Origin: Rhodovulum steppense
GTDB taxonomy: Bacteria > Pseudomonadota > Alphaproteobacteria > Rhodobacterales > Rhodobacteraceae
DNA: 64,000 nt
Assembly: GCF_004339675.1 (NCBI RefSeq)
Contig: NZ_SLVM01000002.1
Location: 1-64,000 of the forward strand
Direction of reading: 5' to 3'
Shown: positions 24,604 to 32,568 of the stretch, in pieces
How positions within the stretch are numbered: the stretch's first letter is position 1
Layout: each line of letters opens with the position of its first letter
Made by a program: the position numbers and the translations under genes
Notes under the pieces: model-generated
Seen by the model: the letters and a program-made list of their open reading frames with translations, nothing else
Databases searched by the model: none
What the model was told of the DNA's origin: nothing

Positions 24604-25200
24604 ATGAAACTGCGGGGTCTGAGCGAGCTTGGTCAGGGGCGGTGGGAATACCGGCGGCGGGTTCCCGAGGCGGTCAAGACCAAGATCGGCAAGAGCGAGT
24701 GGAAACGGGTCATCAAGGCCCGGTCTGATGCTGACCTCCTGCGCCAGTATGGCCGCGTCGAGGCGGAGTTCGAGCGCGAGGTCTTGGCGGCGAAGGCCCC
24801 CAAGCAGAAGCTGACCCCTCGGGCTGCATGGGAGGCCGCTGTCAGGGAAGCCGATGAACTGGCCGTCGGTGTCGTGGGTCTCGGAGACGACGATCACGAC
24901 GAGGCGCGGGAGATGGTGGCCGAGTCGCTGGTCTCCCTCGGTCGGCCCGACCCGCTGTTGGTGCAAGCCCTCATGGACCCCCGCCGGTCCCCGCCCGCGC
25001 TGACCCTCGAAGATGCCCGCAATGTCTATGTCGCGGAGAAGCTCGGGGGTGGCATGGGGGCAGAGCATCGCGCCGCGATGGTCCGACTTGAGCGCGTGAT
25101 GCTCGCCTCCGAGGCGGGGCTGCCTGCCACCACGGCGCTGTCCGACCTGACCCGCGAGCATGCCCGCAAGGTCCGCGATCACATGCTCTCGCGCGAGAAG
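24604..25200 (+). pseudogene. Truncated tyrosine integrase beside tRNA-Leu
   Basis: About 199 residues from ATG 24604 (an in-frame TTG at 24589 is also open) match the N-terminal, DNA-binding part of a DUF6538-type phage integrase: 'GRWEYRRRVPEAVKTKIGKSEW' at the start and a long helical arm. The core-binding segment 'VRDHMLSREKLG' follows. At about 25200 the similarity stops and the frame continues only as antisense of a mobC remnant, so the catalytic domain with the R...H-x-x-R...Y residues is absent. Its place just 3' of tRNA-Leu(CAG) marks it as the integrase of an element inserted there. Confidence 0.75.
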
Positions 25201-25207
25201 CTGGGCG

Positions 25208-25619
25208 CGAAGGGCAGCGGGCGGCCGCGTAGCTTGGCCTCGTTCAGCTTTCGGGCGATGTGGTTGATCGCGGCGCCGTCGGTCGCGACCTGCGCGCCCC
25301 AGGCTTGCAGATGGTCGAGCATCACCGGGTCTGCCGGGCGCAGCAGGATGTCGGCCGCCCCCATCAGTCGGCGCAGGGCGGCGGGTTGGTCGGTGATGCC
25401 GCGGCGTGCCAGTGCGGCCTGAAACCCCGCCAGCTGGCGCGCGCTCAGGCGGGTGCTGATCGTCGTTGTGGGCCCGGGCGCGCGCCGTCGGCCCGTCTCA
25501 GCGTGTTGTAGATCGCCCTAGGCGAGACGCCGAAGCGGTGGGCCAGCAGGGCCGCCCTCGGCGCGGGCCTCGAGGACCTGGCGGCGTTCGTCGTCGGTCA
25601 GTTTGCGGTGGTGGCGCAT
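25208..25619 (-). pseudogene. mobC: MobC-like plasmid mobilisation protein, frameshifted and 3'-truncated
   Basis: Three minus-strand frames join into one protein. It starts 'MRHHRKLTDDERRQVLEARAEG', shifts near 25555 into 'LLAHRFGVSPRAIYNTLRR' (helix-turn-helix), then shifts near 25470 into 'RLSARQLAGFQAALARRGIT'. It ends in the MobC signature 'INHIARKLNEAKLRGRPLP'. MobC assists relaxase loading at oriT. The C-terminus is cut where it meets the integrase fragment. No relaxase (mobA) is present. The remnant shows that mobilisable plasmid or ICE-like DNA once sat here. Confidence 0.65.
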
Positions 25620-25746
25620 GTGAAGTTTACGTTCCTATTTCTTGCCAACTTCCTCCAAGCCCCCCGCCTCCCAGCGTCAGCGGAGGTGGGTCAGGGGCTT
25701 GGAGTCCGTTTCGGTGGGTTTGCTGGGCGGGGTGGGGTGCAGACGG

Positions 25747-25887
25747 CGCGATGCGGGAAACGCGATGCGCGCTGCACGGTGCAGGAAACGCGGCGCAAAG
25801 GACGCGATGCGCGATGCGAAAAGCGCGGCGCAGGGGACGTGGGACACGGCGCACGGCACGGCAAGCGCGATGCAGGGGTCGCGATGC
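25747..25887. repeat. Array of six CGCGATGC units
   Basis: CGCGATGC occurs at 25747, 25761, 25803, 25810, 25866 and 25880, mixed with GCGGCGCA and GGAAACGC blocks, in a 140-base purine-rich stretch. The surrounding 25620-26029 has no supported gene. The spacing is irregular, so it is not a CRISPR or a simple tandem repeat. Because a replication-like gene starts nearby, a degenerate iteron region is one possibility. Confidence 0.6.
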
Positions 25888-26029
25888 GGGGCGCATTTTG
25901 CGGAAATCACCCCACTCATGCCGCCAACCCCGCCGCGCGCAGCTGACCATCTGTCACAAGCCCCGCCGCCAGCAGCGCCGTCACCTGCGGCGCGGTGATG
26001 TGCTTGCACATCGGGCTTCGGTCTCGGAT

Positions 26030-26773
26030 CTAGGCCGCCAGCCGGGCGTGGTGATCGGCGGCCAAAACCGTCCGCGCCTGCCGTTCTTCGGCCATCGCCT
26101 CGAGGAACCGCTGCCATCGGCGCGCGGCGAACCAGTTGTCCGAGAAGCATACCTTCGACCTAGTGAAGCCCGCGCTCTCGGTCGCGTAGGCTTGCACGGC
26201 GCGCAGCAGGTCGTCCGGGTCGATTCCCTCGGCCAGCGCTTCGGCAATTGCCTTCAGGCTCGCCACCTTCCCGCGCTGCCTGTCCTTGGGGTAGGCGGCC
26301 CAGATCCTTTCAACCCTTTCATCCACCGCCGCCTCCGCGCGCTTGCGCGTAGGTGGTTTAAGGATGGTTTCAGGGTGGTTTGGGGTCCACCCTGGACCCG
26401 GTACCCCGTCCACCCTGGACCCCCTACCGGGGTCACGCTGGACGGGGTCCACAGTGGACCCCGTCCCTTCGTCAGGTTCGGCGGAGCTTTCCAAGGCCAT
26501 TACCCGGTCGAGCACGATCCGGTAGATGACGGTGAATCCGTTCTTGCAGGGGCGGCGCCCGGTCTCGATCAGGATACCCTCGCGCAGGAAGTCGGTGATG
26601 GTGCGCTTGACGGTGCTTTCGCCCAGTTCGGTGTGGCGCTGGATGGTACCCTTGGAGCTCCAGATGCCCGAGCCGTCGTCGCTCGCCTTGTCGGCCAGGA
26701 ACATGATGATCTGCTTGCGGGCCGCGCTGCCGAAGATGCGGTCGGCGCATTCGTTTGCGACGCGCCAACTCAT
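26030..26773 (-). CDS. Replication-like winged helix protein of a mobile element
   Basis: The 247-residue protein has an N-terminal winged helix-turn-helix (about residues 1-95, with 'SSKGTIQRHTELGESTVKRT' as recognition region). A low-complexity, Pro/Gly/Val/Asp-rich linker (about 105-140) contains internal repeats at DNA level. The C-terminal helical domain has 'AYPKDRQRGKVASLKAIAEAL' and 'WFAARRWQRFLEAM'. This two-domain layout with the 'W.AYP.k..k..A' block is usual in phage or plasmid DnaA/DnaD-like replication proteins. It starts close to the 3' end of tRNA-Arg and is intact. A role in replication is inferred from layout only. Confidence 0.55.
   Translation of the reverse strand: MSWRVANECADRIFGSAARKQIIMFLADKASDDGSGIWSSKGTIQRHTELGESTVKRTITDFLREGILIETGRRPCKNGFTVIYRIVLDRVMALESSAEPDEGTGSTVDPVQRDPGRGSRVDGVPGPGWTPNHPETILKPPTRKRAEAAVDERVERIWAAYPKDRQRGKVASLKAIAEALAEGIDPDDLLRAVQAYATESAGFTRSKVCFSDNWFAARRWQRFLEAMAEERQARTVLAADHHARLAA
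26385..26459. repeat. Four GTCCAC-n-TGGAC type inverted repeats inside the replication-like gene
   Basis: GTCCACCCTGGAC occurs at 26385-26397 and 26408-26420, GTCCACAGTGGAC at 26447-26459, and a degenerate GTCACGCTGGAC at 26432-26443. Start-to-start spacing is 23, 24 and 15 bases. They fall in the linker region of the coding sequence and recall iterons embedded in a rep gene. Confidence 0.6.
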
Positions 26774-26808
26774 TGCAGGACCTCCGAGGGGCGGAAGCGG
26801 CCCGCAAC

Positions 26809-26826
26809 TTGTACAGGTTTTGTACA
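26809..26826. promoter_or_regulatory. Tandem TTGTACA operator-like sites upstream of the replication-like gene
   Basis: TTGTACA occurs at 26809-26815 and again at 26820-26826, exactly 11 bases apart, one helical turn. Each contains the palindrome TGTACA. They lie 36-53 bases before the minus-strand start codon at 26773, a natural place for a repressor or autoregulator to bind. Confidence 0.5.
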
Positions 26827-26928
26827 GAAATCCCGTCTGCAGCGCTCAACCTGCCGGGAAGTCAAACGGGGGTTTCTGCAGCCACTTCCACAAGTTGCTG
26901 ACAAAGCGCTATATTTTACTGGGCTTTT

Positions 26929-27005
26929 TGGCGACCCCGGCAGGACTCGAACCTGCAACCTATCCCTTAGGAGGGGATTGCTCTATCCTGTTGAGCCACG
27001 GGGCC
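26929..27005 (-). tRNA. tRNA-Arg(CCT)
   Basis: The minus strand folds into a 77-base tRNA. The acceptor GGCCCCG pairs with CGGGGTC (one G-U), and the D arm is GGCTCAACAGGATAGAGC. The anticodon stem ATCCC/GGGAT encloses CTCCTAA with anticodon CCT, the T arm contains GGTTCGAGT, and CCA is encoded. Its 3' end faces the mobile-element region 24425-26930. Confidence 0.95.
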
Positions 27006-27118
27006 GCACGGGGACTTTCTCACCGGAAAGCGGTGCGCATGCAAGCCTGCATGCACTTGGACTTTCGCACAGGCCGCGTTTATCTAGACCGACCCGCCGA
27101 TACAGGAGCGCATCGCCC

Positions 27119-28195
27119 GTGACTCTTTCCGATCCGCCCCGCCCACCGAGGCAGTTGACGCTGCGCGACGTGTCCGAGGCGTCGGGCGTGTCCGAGATGA
27201 CGGTCAGCCGCGTTCTGCGCGACAGTGGCGATGTGTCGGACAAGACCCGCGAAAAGGTGCTCGAGGCGGCCAAGCGGCTGGGCTATGTACCGAACCGCAT
27301 CGCGGGAGGGCTGGCCAGCCAGCGGGTGAACCTTGTGGGCGTCATCATCCCCTCGCTGTCGAACATGGTCTTTCCCGAGGTGCTGTCCGGCATCAACGAG
27401 GTACTGGAGGACACGCCGCTTCAGCCCGTGTTCGGGCTGTCGCGCTATGATCCGCCGCATGAGGAGAAGGTGCTGTTCGAGATGCTGTCCTGGCGGCCCT
27501 CGGGGCTGATCGTGACCGGGCTGGAACATTCCGAGGCGACGCGCGCGATGCTCAAGGCCGCGGGCATCCCGGTGGTCGAGATCATGGATCTGGACGGCGA
27601 GCCAGTGGATTCCGTGGTGGGCATCTCGCATCGCCGCGCGGGTGCCGAGATGGCACGCGCCATCGCCGCGGCGGGCTATCGGCGGATCGGTTTTCTGGGC
27701 ACCAAGATGCCGATGGACCACCGCGCGCGCAAACGCTTCGAGGGGTTCACCGGCGCGCTGGCGCGGGCGGGCATCGAGGTGGCCGATCACGAGTTCTATT
27801 CGGGCGGCTCGGGGCTGGCCACCGGGCGCGAGATGACCCGTGCCCTGCTCGGCCGCAATCCGGATCTGGATTTTCTTTATTACTCCAATGACATGATTGC
27901 GGCAGGCGGCCTGCTTTACTGCCTGGAAAACGGCATCGACATCCCCGGCCGGATGGGCCTTGCCGGGTTCAACGGGATCGAGTTGCTGGACGGGTTGCCG
28001 CTGAAGCCCGCGACCATGGATATTCAGCGCCGCGAGATCGGGCGGCGTGCGGCGCGGATCATCGCAGATTGCGTGGCGCGGGGGCTGTCCGGTGCGGGCG
28101 AGCGTGTGGCGCTGACGCCGCGGATCGACCCCGGCGACACGCTGCGCATGGCACCGCCCGGCCCTGGTGGACAAGACCTCCCCGATCATGTTTAA
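27119..28195 (+). CDS. LacI family transcriptional regulator, GntR-like
   Basis: A 358-residue repressor. The helix-turn-helix is at residues 14-34 ('TLRDVSEASGVSEMTVSRVL'), followed by the hinge helix 'LGYVPNRIAGGLAS' and a periplasmic-binding-protein-like effector domain. Sequence details such as 'VGVIIPSLSNMVFPEVLSGI' and 'GIPVVEIMDLDG' are closest to the gluconate repressor GntR of enteric bacteria, so a sugar acid is the likely effector. The start is a GTG with TACAGGAG 11 bases upstream. No sugar-acid catabolic genes are nearby; glycosyltransferase genes follow 47 bases after its stop, and whether it controls them is unknown. Confidence 0.9.
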   Translation: MTLSDPPRPPRQLTLRDVSEASGVSEMTVSRVLRDSGDVSDKTREKVLEAAKRLGYVPNRIAGGLASQRVNLVGVIIPSLSNMVFPEVLSGINEVLEDTPLQPVFGLSRYDPPHEEKVLFEMLSWRPSGLIVTGLEHSEATRAMLKAAGIPVVEIMDLDGEPVDSVVGISHRRAGAEMARAIAAAGYRRIGFLGTKMPMDHRARKRFEGFTGALARAGIEVADHEFYSGGSGLATGREMTRALLGRNPDLDFLYYSNDMIAAGGLLYCLENGIDIPGRMGLAGFNGIELLDGLPLKPATMDIQRREIGRRAARIIADCVARGLSGAGERVALTPRIDPGDTLRMAPPGPGGQDLPDHV

Positions 28196-28242
28196 CCCGC
28201 GCAATCGCCTGCCCTGCCGCGGCGGCCCCCGATGAGGCCCCC

Positions 28243-28977
28243 ATGCCCGCCGTCTCGATCGTGATCCCGATGAAGAACGAATCCGAGAACGTGGCGTTCC
28301 TGCTGGACGAGATCGCGCAGGCCTGCGCCGCGCTGGACAGCCATGAGGTGATCGTGGTCGATGACGGCTCGACCGATGACACCGCGGGCCGTGTGCGTGA
28401 CCGGATGGCGACCGATCCCGCGCTGAGGCTGGTGCGCCATGCCGCCTCGGCCGGGCAAAGCGCTGCGGTTCATAGCGGCGTTCTGGCGGCCCGGGCGCCC
28501 ATCATCTGCACGCTGGACGGCGACGGCCAGAACCCGCCCGCCGACCTGCCCAAACTATGGGGGCCGTTCATGGCCGACGCGACAGGGCATTTGGGGCTTG
28601 TGGCAGGCCAGCGGGTCGGGCGGCAGGATACGGCGTCGAAGCGCTGGGCCTCGCGGCTGGCGAACGCGTTGCGGGCGCGGATTCTGCGCGACGGCACCCG
28701 CGATACCGGCTGCGGTCTCAAGGGCTTCCGGCGCGATGCCTTTCTGGCGCTGCCCTATTTCGACCACATGCACCGCTATCTGCCCGCTCTGTTCCGGCGC
28801 GACGGCTGGGAGGTGGCGCTGGTCGATGTCAGCCATCGCGAACGTCATGCCGGGCGGTCGAACTACAACAACCTGCAACGCGCGCTGGTCGGCCTGCACG
28901 ATCTGGTCGGGGTCGCCTGGCTGATCAAACGGCGCAAGAAGGCGCGCGCCAGCGAGGAAACCGGAGATGTCGATTGA
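28243..28977 (+). CDS. Family 2 glycosyltransferase (dolichol-phosphate-mannose synthase type)
   Basis: The 244-residue enzyme has the GT-A fold of polyprenyl-phosphate sugar transferases: 'SIVIPMKNESENV' at the start, 'VVDDGSTDDT' at about 38-47, the metal-binding 'CTLDGDGQNPP' near 86-96, and 'DTGCGLKGFRRDAF' and 'HRYLPALFRRDG' further on. No C-terminal membrane helices are present, so it resembles the soluble type. It probably loads a sugar from a nucleotide donor onto undecaprenyl phosphate for use by the GT39 protein encoded two genes on. Its stop overlaps the next start by 11 bases. Confidence 0.9.
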   Translation: MPAVSIVIPMKNESENVAFLLDEIAQACAALDSHEVIVVDDGSTDDTAGRVRDRMATDPALRLVRHAASAGQSAAVHSGVLAARAPIICTLDGDGQNPPADLPKLWGPFMADATGHLGLVAGQRVGRQDTASKRWASRLANALRARILRDGTRDTGCGLKGFRRDAFLALPYFDHMHRYLPALFRRDGWEVALVDVSHRERHAGRSNYNNLQRALVGLHDLVGVAWLIKRRKKARASEETGDVD

Positions 28978-29275
28978 GACGCTGTTCACCGTGCTGGCGG
29001 TGAAAAGCTGGACCGAATTCTGGTGGGTCGTCATCGGGCTGGGTGGGCAGTTGATGTTCACGGCCCGCTTCCTGGTGCAGTGGATTGCATCAGAACGCGC
29101 CCGGAATTCGGTGGTGCCGCTGGCCTTCTGGTATTTCTCGCTGGCGGGCGGGGCGATCCTGTTTGCCTATGCGGTCTATCGCAGGGATCCGGTCTTCATC
29201 CTGGGCCAGTCCATGGGCATCATCATCTATTCCCGGAACCTGTGGTTGATCCATGCAAACCGCCGCAACGCCTGA
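28967..29275 (+). CDS. Lipid A biosynthesis N-terminal domain (LABN) membrane protein
   Basis: A 102-residue protein with three hydrophobic helices, about residues 17-40, 48-65 and 72-92. The family marks are 'QLMFTARFLVQWIASE' and 'SVVPLAFWYFSLAGG'. LABN proteins have the fold of small PQ-loop/flippase-like proteins and are usually encoded between a family 2 glycosyltransferase and an ArnT-like transferase, exactly as here. The likely role is in moving or organising a polyprenyl-linked sugar. It overlaps both neighbours (11 and 23 bases). Confidence 0.88.
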   Translation: MSIETLFTVLAVKSWTEFWWVVIGLGGQLMFTARFLVQWIASERARNSVVPLAFWYFSLAGGAILFAYAVYRRDPVFILGQSMGIIIYSRNLWLIHANRRNA

Positions 29276-30707
29276 GCCCCGGGGCTGGCTGATCCCGGCA
29301 GCCGCGGCCGTCCTTGCCGTGACGGCGGCGCGGGTGGCGCTGTTGTGGTTCAACCGCATGGACCTGTTCGTGGACGAGGCGCAATACTGGCTCTGGGGCC
29401 GGGAACTGGCGCTGGGCTATTATTCCAAGCCGCCGATGGTGGGCTGGGTGATCCGGACGGCAACCGAGCTGGCGGGCAGCGACGCGCCGTTCTGGGTGCG
29501 CCTGCCTGCGCCGCTGTTCCACGGGGTCACCGCCCTGATCCTGGGCTGGATCGCCGCCGGGCTTTGGGGGGCACGGGCGGCATTATGGGTCGCGCTGGGC
29601 TATGTCACGCTGCCGATGGTGACGGTGGGGTCGATCCTGATCTCGACCGACACGATCATGTTTCCCTTCCTCGCGCTGGCGCTGGGCGGCTGGCTCCGGC
29701 TGCTGCGGGGCGGCGGGCGGGTCTGGGCCGTGGTTGCGGGCGTGGCGCTGGGGCTGGCCTTCCTGTCGAAATACGCCGCGATCTATTACCTGATTTCGGC
29801 CATTCTGGCGGCGCTGATCTTCCGCAGAGCCCGACCCACGCTGCGCGACGGGCTGACGGCGCTGGGGCTGTTCGCGCTGACCATTGCGCCGAACGTGGTC
29901 TGGAACCTGGTGAACGGGCTGACCACGGTCCAGCACACGCTGGACAATGCCGATTGGGTGCGCGACCCGGGCAGCCGGGCGGGGTTGAACCTTGCCGGAC
30001 TGGCCGAGTTCCTGGCCAGCCAGTTCGCGGTCTTCGGCCCGGTGCTGTTCGGCGCGCTGGTCTGGCTTGTCCTGCGCCGGGGCGCGGGCGATGGCGCGCG
30101 GCGGCTGTTGCTGGTCTTTGCGCTGCCGCCGCTGGTGATCGTGTCGGGGCAGGCGCTGTTGTCGGGGGCCTATGCGAACTGGGCGGCGGCGGCCTATCTG
30201 GCGGGGACGCTGGCCGTCCTGCCCTGGCTTTCCCCGCGCTGGCGCGCGGCCTCGTTCGCGGTGAACGGCACGGTGGCGCTGGCGCTGCCGGTTCTGGGGG
30301 TCCTTGCCGAACAGGCCGCGCCCGGGGGCAAGCCGCTGCTGGAACGGTATCTCGGCCTTGACGAGATGTCGGCCGAGATCGTGAGCGGCGCGCGCGAGGC
30401 CGGGCTGGGCGTCGTCGTGTCCGAGAACCGCAGCCTTCTGGCCGACCTGTTCTACTCGGCGCGCGACAGCGGGCTTGCCCTGCATGCGGTCCCGCCCTCG
30501 GGCCGGGCGCCGCATCACTACGCGCTGAGGCATCCGTTGCCCGAGGGGCTGGCGGGCGAGGTCCTGTTCGCGACCGGAGGGGGGGCACCCGCCTGCATCA
30601 TGGGGGCGGAACCGATCCGTGTGATCGCACCCGAGATGGGGGCCTGGCGGGGCAAGCGGGTTTCGCTCTTCGTCGTTCCCGCGGATTGCTGGTCGTCGGG
30701 CGAATGA
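29253..30707 (+). CDS. ArnT-like family 39 glycosyltransferase
   Basis: The 484-residue integral membrane enzyme belongs to the PMT/ArnT group. The first periplasmic loop carries the catalytic acidic motif 'RMDLFVDEAQYWLWGRELA' followed by 'YYSKPPMVGW'. About ten hydrophobic segments follow and end in a periplasmic C-terminal domain (from about residue 365). It would transfer a sugar from undecaprenyl phosphate to lipid A, LPS core or another periplasmic acceptor. With the GT2 and LABN genes it forms a three-gene cassette for envelope glycan modification. Confidence 0.9.
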   Translation: MQTAATPEPRGWLIPAAAAVLAVTAARVALLWFNRMDLFVDEAQYWLWGRELALGYYSKPPMVGWVIRTATELAGSDAPFWVRLPAPLFHGVTALILGWIAAGLWGARAALWVALGYVTLPMVTVGSILISTDTIMFPFLALALGGWLRLLRGGGRVWAVVAGVALGLAFLSKYAAIYYLISAILAALIFRRARPTLRDGLTALGLFALTIAPNVVWNLVNGLTTVQHTLDNADWVRDPGSRAGLNLAGLAEFLASQFAVFGPVLFGALVWLVLRRGAGDGARRLLLVFALPPLVIVSGQALLSGAYANWAAAAYLAGTLAVLPWLSPRWRAASFAVNGTVALALPVLGVLAEQAAPGGKPLLERYLGLDEMSAEIVSGAREAGLGVVVSENRSLLADLFYSARDSGLALHAVPPSGRAPHHYALRHPLPEGLAGEVLFATGGGAPACIMGAEPIRVIAPEMGAWRGKRVSLFVVPADCWSSGE

Positions 30708-30756
30708 CGGCCGGGGGCCGTGCATCCCGCATGTCCGGCAAGAGGGCGGCGGCGTG

Positions 30757-31953
30757 ATGGAGCGGATCGGGGCGCTGGTGATCGGGGCGGGGCCTGCGGG
30801 GCTGATGGCGGCCGAGGCGCTGGGCGCGGCGGGCATCCCCGCGGTGATCGCCGAGGCCAAGGCCGCGCCCGCGCGCAAGTTCCTGATGGCGGGCAAGTCG
30901 GGGCTGAACCTGACCCGGGCCGAGCCGTTGGCGAGCTTCCTTGCGGCTTATGCCGATGCGGCCGGGCCGCTTGGCCCGATGATCGCGGTGTTCGGCCCCG
31001 CGGATGTCTGCGCCTGGGCCGAGGGGCTGGGTCAGCCGGTCTTCACCGGCAGCACAGGACGGGTTTTCCCGAAGGCGATGAAAGCCTCGCCGCTGCTGCG
31101 TGCATGGCTTCGGCGGCTTGACGGGTTTGGCGTGACGCTGCGCCCGCGCTGGCGCTGGACGGGCTGGGACGGCGCGGCGGTCACGTTCGACACGCCCGAA
31201 GGCCCGCGCGCGGTGCTGGCCGGGGTCACGATCCTGGCGCTGGGGGGCGCGAGTTGGGCAAAGCTAGGCTCTGATGGCGCCTGGGCGGGGCCGCTTTCGG
31301 CCGCGGGCGTGCCGCTTGCGCCCTTTGCGCCCGCGAATGTCGGGTTGCGGGTGGACTGGTCCGCGCCGATGGCCCGCCAGTTCGGCCAGCCGGTCAAGGG
31401 CGCGGCGCTGCGCGCGGGCACCGGGCCGTGGCAGCGGGGCGAATTCGTGATCTCGGCCCGCGGGCTCGAAGGCAGCGGGATCTATGCCCTGTCCCGCCCG
31501 CTGCGCGAGGGCGCGCCGCTGGTCGCCGACCTGTTGCCAGACTGGACGCCCGGGCGGGTGGCCGAGCGGCTTGCCCGCCCGCGCGGCAAGGCAAGCCTTG
31601 GCAACCATCTGCGCAAGGCGCTTGGGCTTGATCCGGCGCGGCTGGCGCTGCTGATGGAGTTCGGCCGCCCGCTGCCTGACGGGGCGGCGCTGGCCGGGCT
31701 GGTCAAGGCCCTGCCGATCCGCCATGCAGGCCCGCGGCCCATCGACGAGGCAATCTCGACCGCGGGCGGCGTGCGCTGGGCGGCGCTGGACGAGAGCCTT
31801 ATGCTGCGCACCCGCCCCGGCACCTTCCTTGCAGGCGAGATGCTGGACTGGGAGGCGCCGACCGGCGGCTATCTGCTGACCGCCTGTCTGGCCACCGGGC
31901 GCTGGGTCGGGCAGGCGGCGGCGCGGCGGCTTCAGACAGCCTGCGCGCGCTGA
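30757..31953 (+). CDS. HI0933/YhiN-like FAD-dependent oxidoreductase (TIGR03862 type)
   Basis: The 398-residue flavoprotein starts with a Rossmann dinucleotide motif 'VIGAGPAGLMAAEALGAAG' and has the family blocks 'KFLMAGKSGLNLTRAEPL', 'GRVFPKAMKASPLLRAW', 'LALGGASWAKLGSDG', 'STAGGVRWAALDESLM' and 'LAGEMLDWEAPTGGYLLTAC'. These mark the HI0933 family of uncertain substrate. A GTG at 30754 directly precedes the ATG at 30757 and either could be used. The 3' end overlaps the convergent GST gene by 22 bases. Confidence 0.9.
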   Translation: MERIGALVIGAGPAGLMAAEALGAAGIPAVIAEAKAAPARKFLMAGKSGLNLTRAEPLASFLAAYADAAGPLGPMIAVFGPADVCAWAEGLGQPVFTGSTGRVFPKAMKASPLLRAWLRRLDGFGVTLRPRWRWTGWDGAAVTFDTPEGPRAVLAGVTILALGGASWAKLGSDGAWAGPLSAAGVPLAPFAPANVGLRVDWSAPMARQFGQPVKGAALRAGTGPWQRGEFVISARGLEGSGIYALSRPLREGAPLVADLLPDWTPGRVAERLARPRGKASLGNHLRKALGLDPARLALLMEFGRPLPDGAALAGLVKALPIRHAGPRPIDEAISTAGGVRWAALDESLMLRTRPGTFLAGEMLDWEAPTGGYLLTACLATGRWVGQAAARRLQTACAR

Positions 31954-32519
31954 TAGGCTGGCCGCGTCCGCATCCGGGCCAGATAATCCTCAAGACCGGG
32001 TTCGGTGATCGGAAAGCACGCGGCGCTGGCCCAGTCGCCGCAATGGGTCAGGATGATGTCCGGCACGGTCATCACCTCGCCCATCAGGAACGGCCCGTCG
32101 CCCATCCGCTGCATCAGCACCCGCTGGCTGCGGCCGAATTCCCATTTCAGGCTGTCCTTGATCGCCGACTGGCGCAGCGCCTCGGGCAGAACGAAACTGT
32201 GCCGCGCCGCCATCCACAGCGCCGAATCGAACTCGTCCAGCAGGAACTGGGTCAGGCTGTCCTGCCGGGCGCGGTCGATCGTGCCCGCGGGATGGGTCAG
32301 ATGGCCGTGCCGGTCGGCCAGGAAAGTCAAGATCGCGGTCGAATCGGTGATCGGCACGTTGTCGGCGATCAGGACCGGTACCTTGCCCGCAGGGTTCAGC
32401 GCGATCACATCGTCCGAACGGGGCAGGGCGGGCACATGCTCGTAGGGCAGGCCCAACTCCTCCAGAATCCACAGCACCCGTCGCGCGCGGCTGTTGCCGC
32501 TGCCGATCACACGATACAT
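31932..32519 (-). CDS. Glutathione S-transferase family protein
   Basis: A 195-residue cytoplasmic GST. The thioredoxin-like N-terminal domain has 'SGNSRARRVLWILEELGL', 'NPAGKVPVLI' with the cis-Pro, and 'ITDSTAILTFLADRH' for glutathione binding. The helical C-terminal domain has 'GPFLMGEVMTVPDIILTH'. A Ser in 'GSGNSRARR' probably takes the catalytic position. The ATG at 32519 is chosen because the upstream part of the frame is antisense-like and lacks homology. It lies after holA on the same strand but about 50 bases away. Confidence 0.85.
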   Translation of the reverse strand: MYRVIGSGNSRARRVLWILEELGLPYEHVPALPRSDDVIALNPAGKVPVLIADNVPITDSTAILTFLADRHGHLTHPAGTIDRARQDSLTQFLLDEFDSALWMAARHSFVLPEALRQSAIKDSLKWEFGRSQRVLMQRMGDGPFLMGEVMTVPDIILTHCGDWASAACFPITEPGLEDYLARMRTRPAYQRAQAV

Positions 32520-32568
32520 TGCCGTCCCCCGTCCTTGCCCAAAGGGGTTCCAGCAATCGCGCGCGCCG

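Noticed and set aside
25747-25887. Possible CRISPR array
   Set aside because: Repeats are only 8 bases, spacing is irregular, spacers are not of constant length, and no cas genes are near.
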